A stretch of 50,343 nucleotides of DNA from Candidatus Woesearchaeota archaeon (GCA_016192945.1 JACPTE010000010.1:1-50343); one strand, 5' to 3'; positions 40,305 to 50,156 are shown, counted from the stretch's first letter. Notes: generated from the letters alone by a model not told the origin. A program made the numbers and translations.

Positions 40305-40352
40305 CAGCTCTAGCACCTTTTTTTTGGGTTAATAAACTTTCTATTTAGAGGC

Positions 40353-43300
40353 CTATGTAAGGGTTAATGTGAAATTATTCGGAGCCCACGCATTAATGCT
40401 GGCATCAGTATGGTTCGCGCAGTAAACATTCCACTTATATGAGCCTGCTGTTGAGTGGTTTAGTGACAATGTGGTATTAAGGGATGATGCGATGTTTGTG
40501 TAAGTGGCATTAAGCGCCCATGCTGAGCTGAGGTTTGTGTATAATGAGCAGTCTGCATATGATGTCCTCATTCCGATCCAGTTAAACAGGAATGACAAGT
40601 TTCCTCCGCTGGCCTGGGAAGAGCTGTTTGCAGGCGATAGCAGGGTTACATTGATTGTGCTGACGTTATTGACAGCAACTGAGAATGAAAGGTTGGAGGA
40701 GCCCCACGCATTCAATGTGGAATTGCCGCAAATCACATTCCAGCTGAAAGAGCTGTTGGTTGTTATGTTAATGCTCAGGTTGCTCTTCTGGCTGCCTGCT
40801 GCGCTCAAATTCCTGGTCATGTTTGAAACCCAGCTGCCTGTGTAGTTTGTGTACAATGAGCAGTTGCTGGTGCCTGCTGTAAGGATGCTTGCATTCACCT
40901 CAAAAGTGATGTTCTGGCCGCTGCCTCCAGTGCTGTATGCAGTTCCATTAGACGGGCTGACAAGGGTGACTGTAATGTCCTGGCTTGAAGAGGAGCCGTT
41001 GTTAACAATTGTCTGGATAGTCCTGTTATCGCCCCATGCGCTCTGAGTGGAGTTGGTGCAGTAAACATTCCAGATGTAAGTCGTGTTAGCTGTGGAGTTG
41101 AATGAAAACTGGTTGTTCGTAGTGCTGGTTATTGCATTGTTTGTTATGTTTGCTGCAAATCCTCCGGTAGCATTGGTGTACAATGAGCAGTTCAGGTTGC
41201 TCAGGGTGGCTATGGTTACGTTGAAGTGAAGGCTGAAGTAAACAGCGCCAGAGCTGTTGGTGAACAATGTATTGTTAGCCTCTGTCTGGTTGATTGACAG
41301 GCTGATATTAGAATTAGGCAGCAGCGTGAAAGAGCGGTTAACAGTTGACCAGGTGGCGTTTACATTGGTAATATTGCAGAAGACACCCCACTTATAAGTC
41401 CCTGCAGTGCTGTGGGTTATGTTGTAGCTTGCCTGCTCTGTGTTTGATGAGCCTATGATGAACCTGATCATGTTGTGCCTTGTCTCGTTGACATCCCATG
41501 CCCCTGTGAAGTTGGTGTAAAGCGTGCAGTTGGCCATTTTTGTAGGGCTTGTATTTGTGCCCTGGCTGTGGTTTACCGAGAAAGAAAGGTTTAGAAGCGA
41601 GCCTACGGTAATAGCAGCAAAATCAGCAGGCGCAAGCAGGCTGACATTTGCAGAGTTCGTAGATGAACTTCCCCCGCCTCCTGATACATTTGAAACATTA
41701 ACCCTGAATGCGACCCTCCTGTTAACCATGTTCCAGTCATCATCATAGCACCACGCGTTAATTCCGTAATCCTGGGTTATCGGAAGCTTTGATATTGAGA
41801 AGTTGAATGTATGCGTTGTTCCCCCAGTTATAAAGGAGCCCCAGTCTGTTCCTGAAATGCCCCACCTGCTTATAGAGGCGTAGTAGTATGTGCTCCCGTT
41901 GAAGCCTGCCCCGTTGCATGAGCGGTAGTCAACACTCTGGGTGTCAACGCTTCCATTGCCTGAATTGCCCTTTTGGTCATTGCAGTAGTAAGCGGTGAAC
42001 TGGTCATAATTAACCAGCGAGGCATGGCAGTTCACTGATTCGCTTGTAGTGATGTTAAGGAACAGGCTCCCGTTTATTGTGATGTTGAATGACGGGCTGT
42101 TTATTGTCGCATTAGGCGCTCTCGTGTCCTTTGTCTGAAAGTACCAAGTCTTGAGAACAGCCCCTCCGAGGCTTCCATTCACAGTCACGCGTACATAATA
42201 ATCCCCCTTCTTCCAGTCACTTCCATTGTGCAGAATCCTTATCCCCCTCCTCTCTGTGCAGTTAAGCTCATTCCCGCTTACGGTTATTGAGCTGGCTGAA
42301 ATCCAGCTGGCTGTCTGGTTGAAGATTGTGAAATTATAGCTGTTATAAGACCTGCAATAGTCGCTCCAGCAGTTGTTTGCTGCATAAGACACCTCAACCC
42401 TGGTTACATTAACGTATGCATTGCCACACCCGTATGTGTTGTTCACTACCTGCAACCTGAAGGTTATGTTGTTTGTTGTGTCAAATGTATATTTCCAGCT
42501 GGCGTTTTCATCCTCATAGTACCAGTAGGGCGTATAGGGGCTTACCGCCTGGAACCACGTATAGCCTCCGTCAATGTTCTGGCTCCTGTCTGTGGCTGAT
42601 GTGAACTCCAGGTTCAGGTTGTGCCAGCCTTCAGGCCAGCCCCCTGCCGGGACAATTATCGTGACATTCTGGGCTACAGTGCCGTTAACCCCTCCGCTTG
42701 ATGTGCTGTTAATCATGCAGGTTCCTGTAACCTGCGAGCTGCAGCTTCCTACGCTGAAATCGTATGCAAGCTGGCCATTATTTACCCATTCGTAAATCCT
42801 TGTCAGGTTGCCAACTGTTCCGCTGCCAGAGATTGCCTTTGTGAGAGTTATAGGAAGAGTTATGTTCTGGCTCTTGCTTATGGAATACTGGTTAGTTATT
42901 GTTCCCAGGCTCACAGCCACGCTTACAGCCCTGAAAGAAACTTGAGTTGACTGGCTTACATTCTGGGCGTTATCCCTGACGCTTATCGTAATGTACCTGT
43001 AACCGCTGTTGGCAAGGCTCCACGCATTGTTGTTTGGAGTGATATTAAGCTGGGTGCTTCCATTGAATGACTGGGATGAATTAGGCCTGTAGTTAGTGTA
43101 TGTTGCCTTGCTGTAGCCTGAGCCGCTCCACATGTTCTCGGTAATGCTGGTTATTGAATAGTTCCCAGGCACAACATTGTTGTTGCCCCAGTCAGCCTGG
43201 TACGCATACAGGTTTATTGAAACATTGCTGTCCACGTCAACAGTATACCTGGCAGTGCTTGCAGAAAGCCTGAAAGGCTGGATGCTGAACCACAAGTATC

Positions 43301-46300
43301 CTGAGCTTGTGGAGTTCTCGCTATCAGTCATTGTCACCTCGCCATAATAATAGCCGGCATCCCAGCTTCCGCTCTTATTGACACTGATTATGGCTGTTCC
43401 ATTCACGCTCATCGGGGTTATGCTGAAGTCTTCAGGATAGTTGAATTCAACAGTCTGCCATGTGTCGCTCTTCCACGTCCTCAGGACCATGTCCTTGACT
43501 GTAGTGTTTATGTAGTCCCCCCTGCTGTAATATGAGTAAGAGGACTTCTTGTTCCTGGTTGTAGATATGTTGAAATAGATGGGGCCAGAGCCGCTTGAGG
43601 TGTATGTGTAAGTGCCTGAGGCATTAGTCGGCTGCGTGTCAACATTGAACGATATGACATTGAACCAGCCGTAGCCTGTCTCTGTCCCGTTTATGTCCAG
43701 AATGAGATTATACCACCCACCATCCCACGAGCCTGAAACCCTGCTTATGTTGAGTATGTGCCCCTTATATGTATCGCTGGCGCTCCAATACCACGGGCTT
43801 GATACATTCACGTTTATCCTGCTCACTGAGTAAAGGCTTGAGTTGACTTCCTTGTAGCTGCCTGACTGGTAGAACTGCATCTTTTTAACTCCGATTGTGA
43901 CATTCCCGTTGAGGCTTGCCCCGCCATTGTCATTATAATTTCCGGCATTGTAAATTCTGACATAGAGGCTTATGTTCTCCTTTGAGCTGAATGCATCCTT
44001 GTAATTGTAGGTTCCTGATTCTATGGGTGATGAGTAAGCCTCCCACTGCCTCACATTAAACCACGCCTCCCCATAGTCTATATCTCCAGTCGCATCATTC
44101 GTTCCCTTTATGGTCACAGAATAAGCGCCTGTCTGCCATCTTGTCTTCGGGGTCTTGTCATGGTAAATAGTGAAGCTTCCCCATCCGCTTGAGATGTTTG
44201 ATGAATTAATCCCTGAGTTGTTATACCTGTAATCTATCGGTGGCCAAATCCACTCGCCGTAATCACCCATGTAATTTATTTTTTCAACAGTCACAGAGCC
44301 GGTAATCCCCCCGTTATTGGAGTTGGAGTACCAATTGGACCACCAGTTGCTGCCAGCCTCATAAAGCCTCACATTGAATGAGATGTTGCTTACCGGCTTC
44401 TGAACCCAGGCATTATTGTTTGCATAAGCCCAGATATAGAAGCTCCTCGCCTCAAAGATAGTAACTGCCTTGTCGCTTGTCTGGCCATCAGGCCCTATTA
44501 TCTTCAGGTACACAAGCTCCCTGCCGCCCTCCCATCTCCTCTCAGGCTTCAGGGTGCAGGTATACTGCCCCTGGTCGTTGTCTGCCGAGCACAAAGTGGC
44601 TGTTGCATTCAGCGCCTGCTTGTTGCCTGTCTGGGCATTAACTACTTTTTCCACAGTGATTGTTGCATTTGTTATAACCTGCTTCTTTGTAGTGTCAATA
44701 TTGCACGCCTGGCCCATTCCATATTGTGAGCTGAATGCAGAAGAATTGTCTGCCTTCGCCCTTCCTGCAGGGTTTTCCGCCCTTGTAAGCCTGAGTTCAA
44801 CATAAACAGTGTCAGTCGTCTTGTACTGCCAGACATACCAGCTGCTTGAGCTGTCCACAGAGCCAGCTGAATTCTTGGAAGAAGCGCAGGCGTCATAGGG
44901 GTTTACTGTGAATGTTGCAGATGATGAGGCGCTGTTGTTGTTCATGAATACAGTAACGCTATAAACCCCACCCTGCTTTGGCGTGTCCATCATAATCCTG
45001 CCAACTGAAACATTGAACGCCCATTCCAGGATGCTGTTATTGCTGTTGACATCACCCCACCCGTTAACCCTTGTGTAGTTCATCACAGTCCCGTTTTCAA
45101 ATGCTACATTGCCTAATGTGACGTTCGTTATGTTCACGTCTGATGTGATGTTCTTCAGGGTCAGGCTTAAATAAGTAAACTCAGAGGTGCTGAACAGCTC
45201 CTTCAGCTCGCCCTGCTGGGTGCTTGGGAACATGTTGGGAGTCATGTCAGTGACCTTGATTGTCCTCTCAGAGTTCTGGACAACTCCGCTGTAATTCATG
45301 CTCACAGAAACAATGTAAGAGCCAGATACATTAGGCGATGTGAATAAAAACTTATAGCAGCCCTGACTGCCGCATGATGAGTTAAGGGAGGCATTAGCCA
45401 GCGATAACACCTGCCTGAGGCTGTTATACAGAACTATATTAAAATGCGTGTAATTGGCATCAGCTATAAGGGTGCCATTCGCCCTTTCCTTCGGGTAAAT
45501 CTCAAAAGTGATGTTCCTTCCCGGGAATGCAGAATACTCGTATTCAAATCCAGAATCGCCTGATGCCTTGACAATGTACATTGTCCAGCTTTTTATGTTA
45601 AAGAGCGCTGATGATGAGATAATGCTTCCCCCGTCCTCATAAACATTCACAGATGCCTTGTAAGAGCCGTCAGAAAACCCGTTCCCGGTAGTGAACTGAA
45701 ACCTGTTCACGAACCCGTTGGTGTCATTAAGCTTGGTGGAAGTTATGTTCACAATCACATTGCCTCCAGCATCAATTATTGTCCCGTTAAACACGAATGT
45801 TCCGTTGGCAGTTGAGCCGTTCTTTGTGACCTTGACCTCAACAGATGCCTGCTCATTAGTGGTTAGAATCTCCTTGAAAGAAGTGCCTGTGGAGTCTTTG
45901 ATGTACACGCTGACATCATAAGGCACAACTTCAAAGTAGCTGGTTGCAATAAACCCATTAATCTCAACAAGGTATTTCCCGGCAGCAGAAACAGAGAAAT
46001 TAGCAGAGCAATAGCCTGAACTCCCTGTTATGCAGCTGAATGACGACAAAACAAGGTCTGAATCCCCCTGCTTCTTGCGCAAAGTCCCATTAAGCGAAAC
46101 ATTTGTAACCGGCACAAGGCTGTCGCCTGCCTGAATCCATGTGGAGCCAGATACAACAACATTATCACCAGCAGAATACTTTGACTTGTCAGTTGACAGA
46201 AACACCTTATCAATAGCTTTTGAAAGCACATTGAACTGGATGTCAACCTTGTTGTACGTGCTATTGGAGGCATCAGTATACCCAACCCTCAATACGAACG

Positions 46301-46721
46301 CGCCCACTGTTGCCGGGGCGTATATCGGGGTTGCACCAAGATAATTGCTGCTCTTTGACCTTATGATGCCTTCAGAAGTAGTGTTCACCAGCACCTGGCT
46401 TAAAAGGCTGTAAGAATTGTTAGTGCTTGCATTCAATATGCTTATGTTAGCAGTGAAATTCTCAGAAACAGCATAATAGTCCGTATGGTTGGTTACGGTC
46501 ACATTAGACCTGACATTTGAGACGTTCGCCCTCTTTATAACACCATTCAGAGGGATGGTCTCATTGAGATTGAACGTGTTTTTCTCAACATTGGCGCTTA
46601 TCCAGTACAGGTATGAGTCAGCATTAAAATTGTCCCCGGCATCAGAATTCGCAACAGAAGCAGCCATAGAAATGAGTATAAAATCCAGCAATATCAGGCT
46701 CATCCTCTTTTTCAAGTGCAT
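40353..46721 (-). CDS. Giant secreted Asn/Ser/Thr-rich surface protein (2122 aa) with beta-sandwich repeats
   Basis: A signal peptide (LILLDFILISMAASVANS) leads into a 2100-residue extracellular protein with very many N-x-S/T sequons. It seems to consist of Ig/MG2-like beta-sandwich units. The last 430 residues hold at least four repeats with 'C[ST]LYTN...W..N.T' and 'Y.WNV.C.N.T...W' patterns. No C-terminal membrane anchor is visible; it ends NFTLTLT. It may be a cell-wall or adhesion protein held by another protein such as the downstream PGF protein. Leaderless: TATA 46749-46756, start 46721. Confidence 0.8.
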   Translation of the reverse strand: MHLKKRMSLILLDFILISMAASVANSDAGDNFNADSYLYWISANVEKNTFNLNETIPLNGVIKRANVSNVRSNVTVTNHTDYYAVSENFTANISILNASTNNSYSLLSQVLVNTTSEGIIRSKSSNYLGATPIYAPATVGAFVLRVGYTDASNSTYNKVDIQFNVLSKAIDKVFLSTDKSKYSAGDNVVVSGSTWIQAGDSLVPVTNVSLNGTLRKKQGDSDLVLSSFSCITGSSGYCSANFSVSAAGKYLVEINGFIATSYFEVVPYDVSVYIKDSTGTSFKEILTTNEQASVEVKVTKNGSTANGTFVFNGTIIDAGGNVIVNITSTKLNDTNGFVNRFQFTTGNGFSDGSYKASVNVYEDGGSIISSSALFNIKSWTMYIVKASGDSGFEYEYSAFPGRNITFEIYPKERANGTLIADANYTHFNIVLYNSLRQVLSLANASLNSSCGSQGCYKFLFTSPNVSGSYIVSVSMNYSGVVQNSERTIKVTDMTPNMFPSTQQGELKELFSTSEFTYLSLTLKNITSDVNITNVTLGNVAFENGTVMNYTRVNGWGDVNSNNSILEWAFNVSVGRIMMDTPKQGGVYSVTVFMNNNSASSSATFTVNPYDACASSKNSAGSVDSSSSWYVWQYKTTDTVYVELRLTRAENPAGRAKADNSSAFSSQYGMGQACNIDTTKKQVITNATITVEKVVNAQTGNKQALNATATLCSADNDQGQYTCTLKPERRWEGGRELVYLKIIGPDGQTSDKAVTIFEARSFYIWAYANNNAWVQKPVSNISFNVRLYEAGSNWWSNWYSNSNNGGITGSVTVEKINYMGDYGEWIWPPIDYRYNNSGINSSNISSGWGSFTIYHDKTPKTRWQTGAYSVTIKGTNDATGDIDYGEAWFNVRQWEAYSSPIESGTYNYKDAFSSKENISLYVRIYNAGNYNDNGGASLNGNVTIGVKKMQFYQSGSYKEVNSSLYSVSRINVNVSSPWYWSASDTYKGHILNISRVSGSWDGGWYNLILDINGTETGYGWFNVISFNVDTQPTNASGTYTYTSSGSGPIYFNISTTRNKKSSYSYYSRGDYINTTVKDMVLRTWKSDTWQTVEFNYPEDFSITPMSVNGTAIISVNKSGSWDAGYYYGEVTMTDSENSTSSGYLWFSIQPFRLSASTARYTVDVDSNVSINLYAYQADWGNNNVVPGNYSITSITENMWSGSGYSKATYTNYRPNSSQSFNGSTQLNITPNNNAWSLANSGYRYITISVRDNAQNVSQSTQVSFRAVSVAVSLGTITNQYSISKSQNITLPITLTKAISGSGTVGNLTRIYEWVNNGQLAYDFSVGSCSSQVTGTCMINSTSSGGVNGTVAQNVTIIVPAGGWPEGWHNLNLEFTSATDRSQNIDGGYTWFQAVSPYTPYWYYEDENASWKYTFDTTNNITFRLQVVNNTYGCGNAYVNVTRVEVSYAANNCWSDYCRSYNSYNFTIFNQTASWISASSITVSGNELNCTERRGIRILHNGSDWKKGDYYVRVTVNGSLGGAVLKTWYFQTKDTRAPNATINSPSFNITINGSLFLNITTSESVNCHASLVNYDQFTAYYCNDQKGNSGNGSVDTQSVDYRSCNGAGFNGSTYYYASISRWGISGTDWGSFITGGTTHTFNFSISKLPITQDYGINAWCYDDDWNMVNRRVAFRVNVSNVSGGGGSSSTNSANVSLLAPADFAAITVGSLLNLSFSVNHSQGTNTSPTKMANCTLYTNFTGAWDVNETRHNMIRFIIGSSNTEQASYNITHSTAGTYKWGVFCNITNVNATWSTVNRSFTLLPNSNISLSINQTEANNTLFTNSSGAVYFSLHFNVTIATLSNLNCSLYTNATGGFAANITNNAITSTTNNQFSFNSTANTTYIWNVYCTNSTQSAWGDNRTIQTIVNNGSSSSQDITVTLVSPSNGTAYSTGGSGQNITFEVNASILTAGTSNCSLYTNYTGSWVSNMTRNLSAAGSQKSNLSINITTNSSFSWNVICGNSTLNAWGSSNLSFSVAVNNVSTINVTLLSPANSSSQASGGNLSFLFNWIGMRTSYADCSLYTNLSSAWALNATYTNIASSLNTTLSLNHSTAGSYKWNVYCANHTDASINAWAPNNFTLTLT

Positions 46722-46778
46722 TTAAGAATACTAAATTAGTATACTGGTATATAAATCTTCTTTTTTCAGAACTCTGTA

Positions 46779-47378
46779 CTACCTGTAATTCAGCTTCCCG
46801 GAAGCAGACCCAAGGGAGTAGCTGGGCCTGCCGCTGCCTGAAGCTGAGTAGCCCTCTCCAGATTTTTTGGAGATGCTGCTGTAGCTCTTGCCCTCATTGC
46901 CGGGAATAACTCCCAGCTCTGTCACGTTGCCCTTCACATCTGCTACAAACTCGCAGCCGCAGCCGCTGGCTGTGCACAATGCAGAATCCCTCTTAAAACC
47001 GCCATATGCAATCCCGCCCTCACCGCCCCCAGCATTATATGATACGCCCTTGTTCTGGCTTGATTCATAAGAAACCCCCCTGCCCTGCCCATCAGAGGGT
47101 TTCTGCTGCTCCTTCAGGAATGCCGCCCACTCATCACTCTCAGATGCGATGGACTCTATGCCCTTCTTTTTAGCCCCGCCAGCCACCCTGTCAAAGCCGG
47201 GGAACACAAGCGATGCCTCAACATTCTGCTGGCTGTGCCTTTCCATATGGGACTTTACAGCATCAGACTCCATGAACTCCCTCCTCCTCGCATTCACAGA
47301 GTCCTCTGCACGAATAATGTCGGAAATCTCCCTGTTGATTTCCTCATCAAGACTTCTCAATACCTCAATCCTTGACAT
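46779..47378 (-). CDS. Hypothetical Gly/Ser-rich protein
   Basis: The 199-residue protein has a charged helical N-terminus (RIEVLRSLDEEINREISDIIRAEDS), then a Gly/Ser/Tyr-rich low-complexity half containing CTASGCGCEFVADVKG, a possible metal or redox Cys cluster (C-x4-C-x-C). It has no signal peptide. The family is not recognised. It is divergent from SRP54, with TATA at 47401-47409 about 31 nt from the start. Confidence 0.5.
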   Translation of the reverse strand: MSRIEVLRSLDEEINREISDIIRAEDSVNARRREFMESDAVKSHMERHSQQNVEASLVFPGFDRVAGGAKKKGIESIASESDEWAAFLKEQQKPSDGQGRGVSYESSQNKGVSYNAGGGEGGIAYGGFKRDSALCTASGCGCEFVADVKGNVTELGVIPGNEGKSYSSISKKSGEGYSASGSGRPSYSLGSASGKLNYR

Positions 47379-47471
47379 GAAGGAAAGGTAAAAACTTTTG
47401 TTTAAATATGTTTGTTAATGGAGAAATGTTGTTTCACAATGTTTATATACGCTGTTTCAGCTCCCGGAGCC

Positions 47472-48815
47472 ATGCTGGACAAACTGGGAGATGCGCTCAA
47501 GAACAGCCTCCAGAAGATAACAAAGGCGCTGTTTGTAGACGAAACGCTGGTAAACGAAATACTCAAGGATATCCAGAGGGCATTGCTACAGTCAGATGTA
47601 AACGTCAAGATAGTCTTTGAGCTTTCCAAAAAGATTAAGGAAAGGGCTCTTAAGGAGGAAATCCCCGGGCTGAGCAAGAAAGAGCACCTTGTAAAGATTG
47701 TCTATGAGGAGCTTGCCAGGTTCCTCGGAGAAAAGGAAAGCGCAATAGACACAAGCAAGAAGCCTACAAAGATAATGCTGCTCGGGCTTTTCGGCTCAGG
47801 CAAGACAACAACAGCAGGCAAGCTGGCATCCTACTTCTCAAAACGCGGGCTTAAAGTGGCGCTGGTGCAATTGGATGTTTACAGACCTGCTGCGCTGCAG
47901 CAGCTTGAGCAGCTCGGCAGGAAATTGAACACTCCAGTATACGGGGATGGAAAGGAGAGGAATGCACTCAAGATTTACAAAAAGCTTGAGCCAGAGCTCA
48001 AGAAATTTGACATTGTAATACTTGATACGGCAGGAAGGGATGCCCTTTCAAAAGACCTGATACACGAGCTTAACCAGCTCGGAAGGGAGATATCCCCTGA
48101 CGAGAGCCTTCTGGTGATTTCAGCAGACATAGGCCAGACAGCAGAGAAGCAGGCAGCAGCATTCAACGGGGCATGCAGGATAACAGGCGTAATAATAACA
48201 AAAATGGAGGGCACTGCAAAGGGAGGCGGAGCCCTTGCAGCGTGCGCAGTATCAGGAGCCCCAGTCAAATTCATAGGCGTCGGGGAAAAAATTGACGACC
48301 TTGAAAAGTTCAACCCGCAGGGATTTGTAGGCAGGCTTCTCGGGATGGGCGACCTGGAGGCGCTGCTTGAGAAGGCAAGAGAGGCAATCAGCGAAGAGGA
48401 GTCAGCAGACCTGGGCAAGAAATTCCTCAAGGGCGAGTTTAACCTTATAGACCTCTACGAGCAGATGCAGGCCATGAGGAAGATGGGACCCCTGAGCAAA
48501 ATAGTGGAGATGGTCCCGGGGTTCGGGCAGCTGAAGCTCCCGAAGGATCTCATAGAAGTGCAGGAGGGCAAGCTCCAAAAATGGAAATACGCAATGGACT
48601 CCATGACCAAGGAAGAGCTGGAAGAGCCTGAGCTGATTGACTCAGGCAGGATAGAGCGGATAGCAAAAGGCGCAGGAATAAACCAGGCAGAGGTCAGGGA
48701 GCTAATCAAGCAGTACAAGCAGAGCAAGAAAATGATGAAGCTCTTCAAGGGCGGGGACCCTAAAAACATCCAGAAGCTGATGAAGCGGATGGGCGGGGCT
48801 GGCTTCAAGGGGTGA
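47472..48815 (+). CDS. srp54: Signal recognition particle protein SRP54
   Basis: This GTPase delivers signal-peptide-bearing ribosomes to the membrane. Seen are the N domain (MLDKLGDALKNSLQKITKAL), G1 LLGLFGSGKTTTAGKLA, DVYRPAALQQLEQLG, G3 ILDTAGRDALS, G4 TKMEGTAKGGGALAA, and the Met-rich M domain ending GGDPKNIQKLMKRMGG. The ATG at 47472 matches the family start and lies 30 nt from TATA 47442-47449; an upstream in-frame ATG at 47412 is before the promoter. Length (447 aa) is normal. Confidence 0.96.
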   Translation: MLDKLGDALKNSLQKITKALFVDETLVNEILKDIQRALLQSDVNVKIVFELSKKIKERALKEEIPGLSKKEHLVKIVYEELARFLGEKESAIDTSKKPTKIMLLGLFGSGKTTTAGKLASYFSKRGLKVALVQLDVYRPAALQQLEQLGRKLNTPVYGDGKERNALKIYKKLEPELKKFDIVILDTAGRDALSKDLIHELNQLGREISPDESLLVISADIGQTAEKQAAAFNGACRITGVIITKMEGTAKGGGALAACAVSGAPVKFIGVGEKIDDLEKFNPQGFVGRLLGMGDLEALLEKAREAISEEESADLGKKFLKGEFNLIDLYEQMQAMRKMGPLSKIVEMVPGFGQLKLPKDLIEVQEGKLQKWKYAMDSMTKEELEEPELIDSGRIERIAKGAGINQAEVRELIKQYKQSKKMMKLFKGGDPKNIQKLMKRMGGAGFKG

Positions 48816-48897
48816 AATGATGGACAGGGAAATCGGCAGGATAAAGAAGAATGAGACTACTGACATTAATATTTATAAATAGGCACAGCATCCTGTT

Positions 48898-48984
48898 TTC
48901 AATGTTGCCAGGAACGCATACACGTAACCTGCTGGTTATGGTCGCTCTCCGTTTTGAATGAGAGTATTCAATGGCATTTTATCA
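48898..48984 (+). other. Structured leader before tRNA-Ser
   Basis: A TATA box (tatttataaatag, about 48868-48880) predicts transcription from near 48900, some 85 nt before tRNA-Ser. The leader contains hairpins TAACC/GGTTA and CTCTC/GAGAG and a GGCAT/ATGCC hairpin that touches the tRNA 5' end. It could be a processed leader or an independent small RNA. No ORF is supported. Confidence 0.3.
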
Positions 48985-48985
48985 T

Positions 48986-49081
48986 GCCGGGATCGCATAA
49001 CCTGGCATTGCACAGGCCTGGAAACCAGTTCTTGCAAGCCTGGCCCGCAAGGGCGTCTGGGTTCAAATCCCAGTCCCGGCG
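48986..49081 (+). tRNA. tRNA-Ser(GGA) with short intron in the anticodon loop
   Basis: Acceptor GCCGGGA (48986-48992) pairs with TCCCGGC (49074-49080); discriminator G at 49081 and the long variable arm GCCC-GCAA-GGGC (49043-49054) indicate serine. The anticodon stem CAGGC (49013-49017) pairs with GCCTG (49038-49042). Between them lie 20 nt: loop CTGGAAA (anticodon GGA, 49020-49022) plus 13 extra nt, read as an intron at 37/38 (about 49024-49036). The T arm CTGGG-TTCAAAT-CCCAG is uninterrupted. Confidence 0.85.
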
Positions 49082-49083
49082 CT

Positions 49084-49743
49084 TCATTTTGTGCCTGTGA
49101 AGCCTGTTAAGGAATCAATCTGCTTGGCGATTTCAGTTTTATCCTCACTCGCTGTAACCAGAATCCTGTCTTTGTTATTGAATTTGTAATTTAAGCCTTC
49201 CTGCTGTAGCACCCCATTAACATATACCTTAAAGTCCTTATTCCCTATACCCAAGCTTTCTAAGAAGAAGCCAACGTTTATGCCTTTAGCATGTACATGC
49301 ACAAGGTTCCCTGACTTTCCAGGACCGTCGTTCTCCACATGGACGAACTTACTCCTGACAAAATAGCGAGCATCAGAAAGGTCAAGCAGGCTTCCATTCA
49401 TATATACCTTAATGTCCGAGTGGGCATGCTGGCTACCCAAAAGACCAATCTCACTAGTTGGAGCCATTGTACACTGCATCATTCCTGATGCGATACAATC
49501 TTCAACCCTCATGCCACAAAAGTCGCAAATACCATCATTATTACTATCCATAAACTCTGATGCCTTCTTACGGTCAAAATCAGAAAACACTGCAGCCTGG
49601 AAATGCTTATCCGGCTCACCATTTACGCTTTTGACGTTTAAGCCAGAGTTTATTGGGGCAAACAAAGTGTAACCTGTAACTAGGAGAGCAGCAACAGCTA
49701 CTGCTAAACAACCGTAAAGGAACATATCTTCCGAGTTTTTCAT
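49084..49743 (-). CDS. Membrane-anchored extracytoplasmic protein with Cys/His metal-binding motifs
   Basis: One N-terminal membrane helix (MFLYGCLAVAVAALLVTGYTLF) precedes a soluble domain with DSNNDGICDFCGM (EF-hand-like loop merged with a CxxC), further Cys in RVEDCIASGMMQC, then QHAHSDIKVYMNGS and GNLVHVHAKGINVGFFLESLGI. The H-x-H-x-D and H-V-H patterns resemble a family of archaeal secreted proteins of unknown function. A metal-handling role is inferred. It overlaps the membrane-protein gene by 4 nt. The AT-richer composition differs from the upstream surface genes. Confidence 0.7.
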   Translation of the reverse strand: MKNSEDMFLYGCLAVAVAALLVTGYTLFAPINSGLNVKSVNGEPDKHFQAAVFSDFDRKKASEFMDSNNDGICDFCGMRVEDCIASGMMQCTMAPTSEIGLLGSQHAHSDIKVYMNGSLLDLSDARYFVRSKFVHVENDGPGKSGNLVHVHAKGINVGFFLESLGIGNKDFKVYVNGVLQQEGLNYKFNNKDRILVTASEDKTEIAKQIDSLTGFTGTK

Positions 49744-50156
49744 CCTCGTAACCTTGACCTGCCTTTAATGAACAATCCTATAGCCGCCAAAACAATGATG
49801 CCGCCTGATAGATAAAGGTAAGGCTTGAATCGCTGGACGTTGTTGAAGGGCACGCCAATTAATATGAGGCCAAAATTCAATAAAAGCATATTTGACGACA
49901 ATCCCTTCATAATGGTGTTTTTTAGTAAAACCGTAAAAGCAAAAATGATGACCGCTGCTACCCAAAAATACACTGCAACTTCTGTGAGGAACAGCAAAGG
50001 CATTCCTACAACAGTTATGCCGATAACACTCAGCAGAACAATAAGCGACATGCACAGGTTATGGCAAACCTGGTATGAACCCAAGAAACTTGTTACTCCT
50101 GAGACACTCCCGGCAGCAGACATAACCTTTCCTTTGAAAGATGCGGTCCCCCTCAT
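49740..50156 (-). CDS. Four-helix integral membrane protein, metal-handling candidate
   Basis: The 138-residue protein has about four membrane segments (LCMSLIVLLSVIGITVVGMPLLF; VAVYFWVAAVIIFAFTVLL; LLLNFGLILIGV; GGIIVLAAIGLFI). A Cys/His pair sits at the first one (SYQVCHNLCMSL), reminiscent of small mercury/copper transport proteins, though I cannot assign a family. It is co-transcribed with the Cys/His-rich protein. Its start lies beside a perfect palindrome at 50161-50177. Confidence 0.65.
   Translation of the reverse strand: MRGTASFKGKVMSAAGSVSGVTSFLGSYQVCHNLCMSLIVLLSVIGITVVGMPLLFLTEVAVYFWVAAVIIFAFTVLLKNTIMKGLSSNMLLLNFGLILIGVPFNNVQRFKPYLYLSGGIIVLAAIGLFIKGRSRLRG

Noticed and set aside
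39640-40332. Plus-strand frame opposite the PGF-type surface protein
   Set aside because: A shadow of repetitive surface-protein coding sequence; no start signal.
48816-48985. SRP RNA gene next to SRP54
   Set aside because: The stretch is far too short (about 170 nt) and lacks the helix 8 GNAR tetraloop pattern.
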